A stretch of 64,000 nucleotides of DNA from assembly GCF_001418205.1 (NCBI RefSeq), contig NZ_LIQF01000009.1, forward strand, positions 62,001-126,000. The letters run 5' to 3'. Origin of the DNA: Marinomonas fungiae (GTDB lineage Bacteria; Pseudomonadota; Gammaproteobacteria; Pseudomonadales; Marinomonadaceae). Under the pieces are notes generated by a model. It was not told the DNA's origin. It was given only the letters and a program-made list of their open reading frames with translations, and did no database searches. Position numbers and translations under genes: made by a program. Of this stretch, positions 8,265 through 15,887 are shown piece by piece. Each line of letters starts with the position of its first letter. The stretch's first letter is position 1.

Positions 8265-10691
8265 ATGCTGGCCTTGCGTAAGCGTTTATCCTACAAACAG
8301 ACCAAATGGGCATTACTACTTCTTTTGATCATGTCTGTTTCTGTCAGTATGTTCCACATTTATTCCGATTGGCAGGAAGAAAAAAGCAATCTCAACGAGC
8401 GGGTCATTGGCACATTAGAAATCGTCCAAACGGCGGCCACAGAGGCGGCTTACACCTTAGATAATAATTTAGCTAACAAGGTATTGATTGGCCTCACACG
8501 TAGCAATATTTTCTATCGCATGCGCCTGTGTGATGATCTTGATAGGGAAATGGCTCAATACCAGCGCCCTCCGGTTGAAAAACCATTCGGCTGGATTTCA
8601 AATTATTTGTCCAAAGACCTTCCCAAAAAATATATTTTGGACCTGTCCTACGACAGCACGCTAGTGGGGCACTTAAAAGCCGAAATTGATTACGCTGTGG
8701 TCACCGAGAACTTTATTCGGCGCAGTATTCGCTTAGTATCAAGTACCCTGTTTGCCATCCTCATCGTCGGCGCCGCTATTTTAACCCTCATTTATATTCA
8801 AACATCACGACCCATCTCGCAATTTATTGAACGCTTAAGCCAATTGGCCAAAAGCCAATCCACCCAAGGCGGGGTCTATTTCCCAGAATCATCACGAGAC
8901 GATGAGCTTGGCGTTCTAGCAAAGACCTTCACCGCACTCTGGCATCAGCGCCAAAAAGTGCAAACAGAGTTAGAAAAGCGGGAAGCCTACTTTCGAGCAG
9001 TGGTTCATCAATCACGCGAATGCATGTTATTGACCACCCCAAATGGTCAAATTCTTGATTGTAATAAAGCTGCGCTCCAATTACTGGGCTACAGTGAGCA
9101 AGACTTATTGTCGATGAACTTGCAGGCCATTGACCATGAGTTTAATAAAACGGAGTTGTTGGAATGGGCCAGAAACGCCTTGGGGAAAGTGTCCACGTTT
9201 GAGACGCACTATACCCGCCGTAACGGTACCATAGTGCCAGTGGAAGCTTGCGCCAGTGTGATTAACTTAGACAGCTCACCATGCTATCTGGTATCTGTAC
9301 GTGACATCACCCAGCGCATCAAAGATCAAGAGCAGGTTAAATACCTTGCGTACTACGATGCACTCACCAATTTACCAAACCGCCGCTTATTACATGACCG
9401 ACTCGATAACGCCATTGCTGTCGGACGGGAACACGGTCATATCGGTGGCGTGTTATTTATTGATCTAGATCGCTTTAAAACCATTAATGACTCCATGGGC
9501 CACCACGCAGGTGATCAATTACTGGTAGAGGTTTCAAAACGCATTACCACCCTATTAGCGAAAGGCGATACCGCTTCGCGTATTGGCGGCGATGAATTCG
9601 TTCTCTTGCTACCGGATTTATCGAACAACCTAGAAGAAGCCCAGAATGAAGTGTCGCACCTTGCAGAGCGGCTATTGGAAACCCTTAACCAAGTATTTGT
9701 CATTCAAGATGTGGAGCTGTATGTCTCTGCCAGCATCGGTATTAGTTTGTTTCCTTTGGATCAATCCGACGGTATGCGTATCTTGCAACAAGCAGACACA
9801 GCTATGTATCGCGCTAAAGAAAATGGACGTAGCGGCTTCCACTTTTATCAAAATGAGATGCAGCAGTACGCTACAGACCGTCTGAAAATGGAAAAGGCTC
9901 TGCATCATGCGTTGGAGCGCAGTGAGTTGCGCCTAGTTTATCAACCTCAGGTTAATAAAAAAGGCGAGTTAATCGGCTTGGAAGCTTTAGTTCGCTGGTT
10001 TAGCCCCGAGCTTGGCCATATTCCACCAAGTCAATTTATACCCATTGCCGAAGAAACAGGGTTGATTGTGCCGCTAGGTGAATGGGTGGTCAGGGAAGCT
10101 TGCCAGCAGTTACAACATTGGCAGCAGGTGTTAGGTTTACCTGACACCTTCCGTAGTTTGGCCATTAATATCAGTCCTTACCAGTTTTCGCGGGAAGATT
10201 TCGTCAATCAAATGGTAAACATTTTCCAACAGACGCAAGTCGACCCTAAGTACATCGATTTAGAAATCACCGAAGGCATGTTGGTAGAAAACATCAGAGC
10301 GGTCGCAGCCAAAATGCAGCGCCTACAACAATATGGTGTGCAATTCTCCATTGATGACTTTGGTACTGGCTATTCCTCCCTGCGCTACTTAAAGCATTTG
10401 CCTTTAAGCCAGCTGAAGATTGATCAATCATTTATTCGCGACATCAGTGAAGATCCGAACAGTTACGAAATCATCAATACGATTATTTCCATGGCCAAAC
10501 ATATGAAGCTGTCCGTGATTGCCGAGGGGGTGGAGACACTGTTTGAGAAAGAGGTTCTGACCAGTATCGGTTGCACCCGCTTCCAGGGCTATTTCTTTTC
10601 AAAACCATTAGACAAAAACGATTTAAATGCCTTGCTGCTTAAAAATAGTCATTATCCCGTATCCAAAGAAGACTTATCCTTGGAATTTTAG
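8265..10691 (+). CDS. Membrane PAS-GGDEF-EAL protein (cyclic-di-GMP turnover)
   Basis: Inner-membrane signalling protein of 808 aa. Order: transmembrane helix (about 14-32), a periplasmic region of roughly 125 residues, second helix (about 157-177), HAMP-like linker, PAS domain (about 245-355), GGDEF domain with intact GGDEF at 441-445, and EAL domain with EALVRW starting at residue 573. Both catalytic signatures look intact, including DDFGTGYSS and the KIDQSFI region of EAL, so it could be bifunctional or lean to one activity. Ribosome site AGGAAGAG lies before the ATG. It is cotranscribed with a periplasmic solute-binding protein, suggesting that the periplasmic domain senses the loaded binding protein. 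Confidence 0.93.
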   Translation: MLALRKRLSYKQTKWALLLLLIMSVSVSMFHIYSDWQEEKSNLNERVIGTLEIVQTAATEAAYTLDNNLANKVLIGLTRSNIFYRMRLCDDLDREMAQYQRPPVEKPFGWISNYLSKDLPKKYILDLSYDSTLVGHLKAEIDYAVVTENFIRRSIRLVSSTLFAILIVGAAILTLIYIQTSRPISQFIERLSQLAKSQSTQGGVYFPESSRDDELGVLAKTFTALWHQRQKVQTELEKREAYFRAVVHQSRECMLLTTPNGQILDCNKAALQLLGYSEQDLLSMNLQAIDHEFNKTELLEWARNALGKVSTFETHYTRRNGTIVPVEACASVINLDSSPCYLVSVRDITQRIKDQEQVKYLAYYDALTNLPNRRLLHDRLDNAIAVGREHGHIGGVLFIDLDRFKTINDSMGHHAGDQLLVEVSKRITTLLAKGDTASRIGGDEFVLLLPDLSNNLEEAQNEVSHLAERLLETLNQVFVIQDVELYVSASIGISLFPLDQSDGMRILQQADTAMYRAKENGRSGFHFYQNEMQQYATDRLKMEKALHHALERSELRLVYQPQVNKKGELIGLEALVRWFSPELGHIPPSQFIPIAEETGLIVPLGEWVVREACQQLQHWQQVLGLPDTFRSLAINISPYQFSREDFVNQMVNIFQQTQVDPKYIDLEITEGMLVENIRAVAAKMQRLQQYGVQFSIDDFGTGYSSLRYLKHLPLSQLKIDQSFIRDISEDPNSYEIINTIISMAKHMKLSVIAEGVETLFEKEVLTSIGCTRFQGYFFSKPLDKNDLNALLLKNSHYPVSKEDLSLEF

Positions 10692-10714
10692 TCTGGCTAG
10701 CTACCTAGCCAGAC
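10691..10714. terminator. Inverted repeat covering both stop codons of convergent genes
   Basis: Perfect 10-bp inverted repeat GTCTGGCTAG-CTAC-CTAGCCAGAC. It overlaps the stop codon of the GGDEF-EAL gene and contains the stop codon of the convergent DUF1232-GNAT gene. There is no strong T-run on either side, so termination is inferred from position and symmetry. Confidence 0.55.
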
Positions 10715-11560
10715 CATCACAAATTCAGGCATCCCAGTGGCAGCATTCTGCTGCTCGCTCGCCACTTTAAAGCCTTGTGCCATATAAAAACCAATAGCGG
10801 CGTCATTTGCTTTAAATACACTTAATGTCAACGTTGATTGCTGCGCCTTGGCATGGGCCAATAACGCTTTACCCACCCCTTCACCTTGTTGCTCTGGCGC
10901 CACAAACAACGCTTCTAGCGAATGATTACACAAGGCATAAAAGCCCACGACTTGGCCATTTCTTTCATACACATACACCTTGGCACAAGGTAAATATTGA
11001 TCACGCATTGCTTCAACCTGAGCGGCCCAGAAATCGGGGGCAACGAAGTCGTGAGCTTTGATCGAAGCCGTTAGCCAAATGCTCAATACAGTATTCATGT
11101 CTTCATCTTTGCATTCACGCACGCCTTCCAGAGCGCCCTCACCTAATAATCGACTGACTCGATTTTTTGCTTTGTATTTCACCCCGTCATCAATGCACGA
11201 TGCCACGGCGATCAAAGCGCCACCAATCAAACTAATGTCATCGCTGTAACCCAAGAAAGGAGTTAAATCAGGAATCGCATCGATAGGGGTTAATAAATAG
11301 CCTAAGGCTCCATAAATGGCTGTTTTATGAGCCAAGGTACAGTCTTTATGCTCTGTTGCGTAATACAGCGTAAACGCCTTTTCTAAGCCTGCGCGACCGA
11401 TAGAGCGCGCGTAACGTTTACATTTACTCCAGAATCCCTGTTCGTCGTAAACCTCAGCGTATTCTTCGGCCACATCCTCGATGGACACTGGCGTAAGCAA
11501 CGGTAATGTGTCGTTTTCTTGCTGACGATTATTTTTCTTAAAACTTAGCTTTTCAAACAA
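10697..11560 (-). CDS. DUF1232 (YkvA-like) domain fused to GNAT acetyltransferase
   Basis: One 287-aa frame holds two unrelated domains. Residues about 55-130 carry a DUF1232/YkvA motif (LGYLLTPIDAIPDLTPFLGY), usually a small membrane-associated domain of unknown function. Residues about 145-287 are a GNAT N-acetyltransferase, with the acetyl-CoA loop PEQQGEGVGKALL and the C-terminal NDAAIGFYMAQGF segment. There is no frameshift or internal stop at the junction (around GEGALEGVRECKDED). Substrate unknown. The start ATG at 11560 begins MFEKLSFKKN. It is convergent with the GGDEF-EAL gene and stands alone in its transcription unit. Confidence 0.85.
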   Translation of the reverse strand: MFEKLSFKKNNRQQENDTLPLLTPVSIEDVAEEYAEVYDEQGFWSKCKRYARSIGRAGLEKAFTLYYATEHKDCTLAHKTAIYGALGYLLTPIDAIPDLTPFLGYSDDISLIGGALIAVASCIDDGVKYKAKNRVSRLLGEGALEGVRECKDEDMNTVLSIWLTASIKAHDFVAPDFWAAQVEAMRDQYLPCAKVYVYERNGQVVGFYALCNHSLEALFVAPEQQGEGVGKALLAHAKAQQSTLTLSVFKANDAAIGFYMAQGFKVASEQQNAATGMPEFVMVWLGS

Positions 11561-11647
11561 AATAGATCCTCATGCTTTTGCAATGCGTGCATACATAGTA
11601 GCGTAATTATCGCCTCTGTTCCTTGAGGAAATCACGCAACATATAAA

Positions 11648-11662
11648 TGAGAACTATTTGCA
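11648..11662. promoter_or_regulatory. Fur-box-like sequence upstream of the siderophore-type binding protein
   Basis: TGAGAACTATTTGCA matches the 7-1-7 Fur consensus TGATAATNATTATCA at 10 of 14 defined positions. It lies about 75 bases before the binding-protein start. The match is moderate; position and gene function add support. Confidence 0.45.
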
Positions 11663-11735
11663 AAAGAGAATATTCTACTATTAAATAGCGCTTCTTAAAT
11701 TAAAACGTTTTCAAACATCATAGGATGAAGCGCAT

Positions 11736-12830
11736 ATGAAAACTAACCTGCTTGCTATTTTAGGAGCGACTCTAATCAGCTCTGCAACACACGCTCAGAT
11801 CACCACCATAGAGGATGTCCTTGGGCGATCAGTGGAACTAGATGTACCTGTAAAACGAGTCGTTTTAGGTTTTTACGCAGAGGACTATATGGCAATTGGG
11901 AGCGAGCAGGCCTTTGATCATGTGGTGGGGATTTCTCGAGATACTTGGCAAGGTTGGCGACCTGCCAGCTGGGAACTTTACACTGACTATCGCCCTGCTC
12001 TTAAAGACATTCCTGATGTAGGTGAAGTAGAAGCCCAAACATTCTCTATTGAAAAAGTTCTCAGCCTTAATCCTGATGTTGTTTTGCTTGCTGACTGGCA
12101 ATACAAAGGGTTAGGCATGGACGTAGAAACGCTTGAGGATGCTGGAATTCCTATTGTTGTAATCGATTACAATGCGCAGACACTAGAGCGACACCTTCAA
12201 AGCACGCATATTATCGGAGAGCTCACAGGACAAGCTGAGCGCGCTAACCAAATTGCCAATGAATATGAGCAAACCGTTACGCATATCCATCGCAAAATCG
12301 CCGACGCTGGTTTACCACAACCACGTGTCTACGTTGAATTCGGCAACCAAGGCCCAAATGAATACTCGTTTACTTATGGTAAAAATATGTGGGGGGCCAT
12401 GGTCTCTAGTGCTGGCGGCAATAACATCGCCGCACCGTTTGTCGAATGGTGGGGCCCTATCAACCCCGAGCAAGTGATCGCATCAAATCCTGAAGTAATT
12501 TTTATCGCAGGCACCGAATCAGGTAAGAAATCGGATGCCATGATCATAGGGCAAAACATTGATCGAACCATAGCAAAGGAGCGTTTAGAAGGCTTTACTC
12601 ATCGTTCAGGTTGGAGCGAGTTAGAGGCCGTTAAAAACAATCGTGTCTACGGCATTTATCAAGGCGCCTCGCGCACCATTATGGATGGCAGTATGTTGCA
12701 GTTTATCGCCAAAGCACAGTACCCCGAGCTATTTCACGACCTAACGCCAGAACAAAATTACCTAGAGTTCTATCGTCGTTACCTTCCTGTCACTCCCACC
12801 GGAACGTTTACTGTTAGCCTGCAAGACTAA
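11736..12830 (+). CDS. ABC transporter substrate-binding protein, iron-siderophore/cobalamin type
   Basis: Periplasmic binding protein of the FepB/BtuF (PeriBP_2) fold, 364 aa. Signal peptide MKTNLLAILGATLISSATHA is followed by a mature start with the family motif IEDVLGRSVELDVPVKRVV. The middle contains the usual LSLNPDVVLLADW strand and the second-lobe segment GWSELEAVKNNRVYGI. A Fur-like site upstream fits iron control. No permease or ATPase gene is next to it, so it is either an orphan component sharing a distant transporter or one that serves a different function. A copper protein gene follows 78 bases later. Whether the ligand is ferric siderophore, haem or cobalamin cannot be decided. 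Confidence 0.85.
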   Translation: MKTNLLAILGATLISSATHAQITTIEDVLGRSVELDVPVKRVVLGFYAEDYMAIGSEQAFDHVVGISRDTWQGWRPASWELYTDYRPALKDIPDVGEVEAQTFSIEKVLSLNPDVVLLADWQYKGLGMDVETLEDAGIPIVVIDYNAQTLERHLQSTHIIGELTGQAERANQIANEYEQTVTHIHRKIADAGLPQPRVYVEFGNQGPNEYSFTYGKNMWGAMVSSAGGNNIAAPFVEWWGPINPEQVIASNPEVIFIAGTESGKKSDAMIIGQNIDRTIAKERLEGFTHRSGWSELEAVKNNRVYGIYQGASRTIMDGSMLQFIAKAQYPELFHDLTPEQNYLEFYRRYLPVTPTGTFTVSLQD

Positions 12831-12856
12831 TCACTAGCAAAACTCATCTCTACTTT

Positions 12857-12875
12857 GGCGCACTTTCAGTGCGCC
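12857..12875. repeat. Hairpin between binding protein and pseudoazurin genes
   Basis: Perfect inverted repeat GGCGCAC-TTTCA-GTGCGCC. No T-run follows on the plus strand, so it may be an attenuator, an mRNA stabiliser or a weak terminator. Confidence 0.5.
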
Positions 12876-12908
12876 ATCCTGTGCTCATATTTATGGAAGA
12901 GTAATGTT

Positions 12909-13355
12909 ATGACTTTTAAACATCGTATCGCTGTTGTCTTAAGTACCATTTGTTTGCCTTGGTTTGTCCAAGCCAAAGATTGGCAAGTACAAATGCTCAA
13001 TTACGGTGACGCTGGCTCGATGGTATTCGAGCCTAGCTATATTCATGCTCAGATTGGCGATACCGTAACCTTCGTACCGACTCAATCTGGGCATAATGCT
13101 AAATCTTATGTGGTGCCAAGGGATACGAAGGCTTGGACTAGCCCAATCAATGAAAGCTACACGCTAGCGTTACAACACGAGGGGGTTCACTTATATTACT
13201 GTCCACCACATCTCATGATGGGCATGATAGGTGTTATCCAAGTTGGCAAAGCGAACAACCTAGATACCATCGAAAGCAAATACCCGCGTTTACGCTCAAA
13301 GATCGCCTTATCACCAGAACGGGCTGACCAAATTGTCGCGAATATTCAACAATAG
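12909..13355 (+). CDS. Pseudoazurin (type 1 blue copper protein)
   Basis: Periplasmic electron carrier. The open frame starts at 12855, but ATG 12909 is chosen because GGAAGAG lies just upstream and a clean signal peptide follows (MTFKHRIAVVLSTICLPWFVQA). The mature part begins KDWQVQMLNYGDAGSMVFEP as in pseudoazurins. All four type 1 copper ligands can be placed: His62 (SGHNAKS), Cys98, His101 and Met106 (YYCPPHLMMGM), with the family's Cys-X2-His-X4-Met spacing. Pseudoazurins donate electrons to nitrite or nitrous oxide reductases or to cytochrome peroxidases; none of those genes is in this window. It follows an iron-type binding protein gene and could share its promoter. Confidence 0.92.
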   Translation: MTFKHRIAVVLSTICLPWFVQAKDWQVQMLNYGDAGSMVFEPSYIHAQIGDTVTFVPTQSGHNAKSYVVPRDTKAWTSPINESYTLALQHEGVHLYYCPPHLMMGMIGVIQVGKANNLDTIESKYPRLRSKIALSPERADQIVANIQQ

Positions 13356-13441
13356 ACAGTAATGACACTTATACTCGACATGCTTTGCCGCTAGAATATT
13401 CGCCAATTTGAAAGTCCTGATCAGCCGAGAGAGTTTAAACC

Positions 13442-13813
13442 ATGAAATTATTGATCAAGCTAATCCGTAACCTACTTGGTGGCATTATTGTTTTATTGGA
13501 CCTAATCACACGAGGTGCCAAAAAGAAACGCTCACCTGAGCAGCAGAAAGTAGTAAACGAACAGGTAAAAGACCTTACCCTGTACCACTTCACTGCGTGC
13601 CCGTTTTGCACTAAAACGCGTCGTGCCATGTATAAGTTGAATCTGCCGATTGAAAAACGCAGTGCGTCTCAAGGTTCTCCATACCGTCAAGAGCTAGAAG
13701 TCGGTGGTGGTCGCGTGAAAGTGCCTTGCCTTCGTATTGAGAAAGACGGTCAAGTAGAGTGGATGTACGAATCAAATGATATTATTCGTTATTTAGAGCA
13801 ACGCTTCGCGTAA
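13442..13813 (+). CDS. Glutaredoxin-like protein with N-terminal hydrophobic segment
   Basis: Thiol-disulfide protein of 123 aa. An N-terminal amphipathic/hydrophobic stretch (about residues 1-24, MKLLIKLIRNLLGGIIVLLD) precedes a glutaredoxin/GST-N fold with the dithiol CPFC at about residues 52-55, a cis-Pro strand VKVPCL and the C-terminal YESNDIIRYLEQRF helix. The first segment suggests attachment to the inner membrane with the thiol domain in the cytoplasm. A strong terminator follows directly, so it is monocistronic. Partner unknown. Confidence 0.85.
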   Translation: MKLLIKLIRNLLGGIIVLLDLITRGAKKKRSPEQQKVVNEQVKDLTLYHFTACPFCTKTRRAMYKLNLPIEKRSASQGSPYRQELEVGGGRVKVPCLRIEKDGQVEWMYESNDIIRYLEQRFA

Positions 13814-13825
13814 CTCACTCGTCTG

Positions 13826-13857
13826 AAAACGGCTTCCTTAGGAAGCCGTTTTTATTT
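13826..13857 (+). terminator. Rho-independent terminator after glutaredoxin-like gene
   Basis: Stem AAAACGGCTTCC / GGAAGCCGTTTT with a TTA loop and a T-rich tail. Confidence 0.92.
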
Positions 13858-13887
13858 CCAGTCAATGCAAACTTAGGCAGACAAATC

Positions 13888-14652
13888 ATGATCAAATGGA
13901 TCTCGACATGGTGGGAAAACCGTCGCATTCGCCAGCTCCCGGTTACCCGAGAGCAATGGGAAAGTGTCATGTCTGATTGGCCGGTGATGGCGCATTATCA
14001 GAGCAAAAAACGTGATGAGCTGTATCAACTGACATTACGCTTCTTAGTTCATAAAGCCATTGCTCCAGGTGGTGATGCTGTCCTCACTGATGAAATCTGC
14101 CTACGTGTTGCCACCATGGCCTGCGTACCAATTCTAGAGCTTGGCTTGCATTGGTACGATAATTGGCAAACCGTGATTGTCTATCAGGGAGATTTTGTTC
14201 CTAACCGCCCCTACCGTAGCGAAGATGGCGTGGTGCATAACCAAGCACCTGGCTTGAGCGGCGAAGCTTGGTTACGCGGCCCAGTGATTTTATCTTGGGA
14301 GTCGATTGCACACAGCGGTGCTCATGCCCGCCATGGTCATGCAAGCAATGTGGTGATTCATGAATTTGCCCATAAATTGGATATGCTGCGCGATGGCGCC
14401 AATGGCGCACCGCCAATGCATAAAGACATGCAGGCTGGGGAATGGCATGATGTTTTCAGCAAAGCATGGGCAAGGCTACAACAGGACTATCAGCTGCAGC
14501 ATGGCCTCCCCATTGATGAATACGCTCTAACCAATCCTGCAGAGTTTTTTGCCGTCTGCAGTGAAACATTTTTTGAAGACCCAAGACGCTTAGAACAGTA
14601 TTTATCGGAGGTCTATCGTTTACTCTGTTTGTTTTACCGGCAAACCCTTTAA
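13888..14652 (+). CDS. mtfA: MtfA-type zinc metallopeptidase (M90 family)
   Basis: Cytoplasmic zinc-dependent aminopeptidase family that includes MtfA, which in E. coli binds the glucose repressor Mlc and thereby raises ptsG expression. The zinc motif HEFAHKLD is intact at residues 158-165, and a downstream Glu-containing segment (NPAEFFAVCSETFFED) supplies the third ligand region. Length of 254 aa is close to the family's usual 260-270. It starts at ATG 13888 after the terminator of the preceding gene and runs alone. Whether an Mlc homologue exists in this organism cannot be seen here. The glk-zwf-eda operon for glucose use lies 600 bases further on, which is suggestive only. Confidence 0.88.
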   Translation: MIKWISTWWENRRIRQLPVTREQWESVMSDWPVMAHYQSKKRDELYQLTLRFLVHKAIAPGGDAVLTDEICLRVATMACVPILELGLHWYDNWQTVIVYQGDFVPNRPYRSEDGVVHNQAPGLSGEAWLRGPVILSWESIAHSGAHARHGHASNVVIHEFAHKLDMLRDGANGAPPMHKDMQAGEWHDVFSKAWARLQQDYQLQHGLPIDEYALTNPAEFFAVCSETFFEDPRRLEQYLSEVYRLLCLFYRQTL

Positions 14653-14693
14653 TTCTGAAAAGCCGCTCACAATCAGATAATGAGCCTCCTCTT

Positions 14694-15077
14694 TTATATT
14701 ATCTGTAACGAAGATGAAGAGAATTGCTCACCAGCCGCCGCGGTGAAAACCATCTCCACTAGAAACTCCGGATCCGCTAATTCAGCCTTAATACAAGCTC
14801 GACTTGGGGCACAGCCTTCTGGGAACCACTCATCCCACACGTCATTTAATGCACTAAGATTAGCAAAGTCAGTAATATAAATAGTGGTCGATAGAATACG
14901 TGATTTGTCGCTGCCGATGGACGCTAGACGCTGTTCTACCTGTGCAAAAATTTGTTCAACTTGACCAGTAATGTCTGCACTCGTATCGCTTTCTGGTACT
15001 TCAACAAAGTTCGCTATGCCATTGAAAATGGTCACATCTGACCAACGCTTACAAGGGTTAATTCGATGAATAGTCAT
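14694..15077 (-). CDS. RidA/YjgF-family protein
   Basis: Small cytoplasmic protein of 127 aa with the RidA fold (MTIHRINPCKRWSDVTIFNG opening, IYITDFANLSALNDVWDEWF middle). RidA proteins hydrolyse reactive enamine/imine intermediates made by PLP enzymes. The conserved arginine that binds the carboxylate of the substrate is in PSRACIKAEL. The C-terminal part lacks the standard VEIEAVA sequence, reading VEMVFTAA, so it belongs to a RidA-like subgroup rather than strict RidA and may have a different substrate. Monocistronic, convergent with mtfA. Confidence 0.85.
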   Translation of the reverse strand: MTIHRINPCKRWSDVTIFNGIANFVEVPESDTSADITGQVEQIFAQVEQRLASIGSDKSRILSTTIYITDFANLSALNDVWDEWFPEGCAPSRACIKAELADPEFLVEMVFTAAAGEQFSSSSLQII

Positions 15078-15184
15078 GCCTTACACTCCTGAAAAATAGT
15101 TAGGCATCATAGCAATGAACAGCACGAAGCAAAACTCTTTAACCATAGATGGCCTTTTACGATTACAGTCAGGGTACCTAAATA

Positions 15185-15220
15185 AAAAAGACCTCACCTA
15201 GAGTCTAGGGAGGCCTTTTT
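15185..15220 (-). terminator. Rho-independent terminator of the glk-zwf-eda operon
   Basis: AAAAAG...CTTTTT hairpin with inner CCTC/GAGG and CCTAG/CTAGG pairing and an AGT loop. Five T follow on the minus strand, 26 bases past the eda stop. Confidence 0.85.
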
Positions 15221-15245
15221 CAGATAACCAATAGTAAGTAAGTGA

Positions 15246-15869
15246 TTACTGCTGAACCGATTTCGCCAGTTCAGTAATTTCATCCCATTTACCCGCTTTC
15301 ACCAAGTCCGCCGGCACAATCCAAGAACCACCGACACATAGCACACTGTCTAGAGCTAAGTACTCTTTAAAGTTCTTTTCATTAATACCGCCAGTTGGGC
15401 AAAAGCGAATCTGAGGCAAAGGACCCGAGAAAGCTTTCAGTGCTTTTACGCCACCATTCACTTCGGCTGGGAAGAATTTGAAGTGGTCGTAACCGTACTC
15501 CATCCCTAACAAAATATCAGAAATGGTCGCGACGGCTGGTAGGTACGGAATGTCGTACTCTTTACCCACTTTTAGCAAATCCGGCGTCATGCCTGGGCTA
15601 ATGATGAACTGAGAACCCGCTTCCACTGCTTTGATATATTGCTCGCGTGAACACACTGTACCTGCACCAACAATCGCATCCGGTACTTCTTTACGCAAAG
15701 CAGTGATCGCTTCCAACGCCGCTTCGGTACGCAACGTCACTTCCAGTACAGGCACACCACCAGCGACCAAGGCCTTACCTAGGTTGACCGCTTGCTCCAC
15801 ATCATCAACCACGATGACGGGAACCACAGGGGTTGCCGTCATGACTTGAGCGGCTGTGTAAGTTGTCAT
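15246..15869 (-). CDS. eda: 2-keto-3-deoxy-6-phosphogluconate aldolase
   Basis: Class I aldolase that splits KDPG into pyruvate and glyceraldehyde 3-phosphate, the last step of the Entner-Doudoroff pathway. The Schiff-base lysine is in [10 protein letters not shown], the general-acid/base glutamate in LEVTLRT and the phosphate-binding loop in FCPTGGI. Length of 207 aa fits the family. Third gene of an operon glk-zwf-eda, 18 bases after zwf. The pathway steps between (6-phosphogluconolactonase and dehydratase) are not encoded in the window. Confidence 0.95.
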   Translation of the reverse strand: MTTYTAAQVMTATPVVPVIVVDDVEQAVNLGKALVAGGVPVLEVTLRTEAALEAITALRKEVPDAIVGAGTVCSREQYIKAVEAGSQFIISPGMTPDLLKVGKEYDIPYLPAVATISDILLGMEYGYDHFKFFPAEVNGGVKALKAFSGPLPQIRFCPTGGINEKNFKEYLALDSVLCVGGSWIVPADLVKAGKWDEITELAKSVQQ

Positions 15870-15887
15870 AGGTAAATCCTCTTTTGC

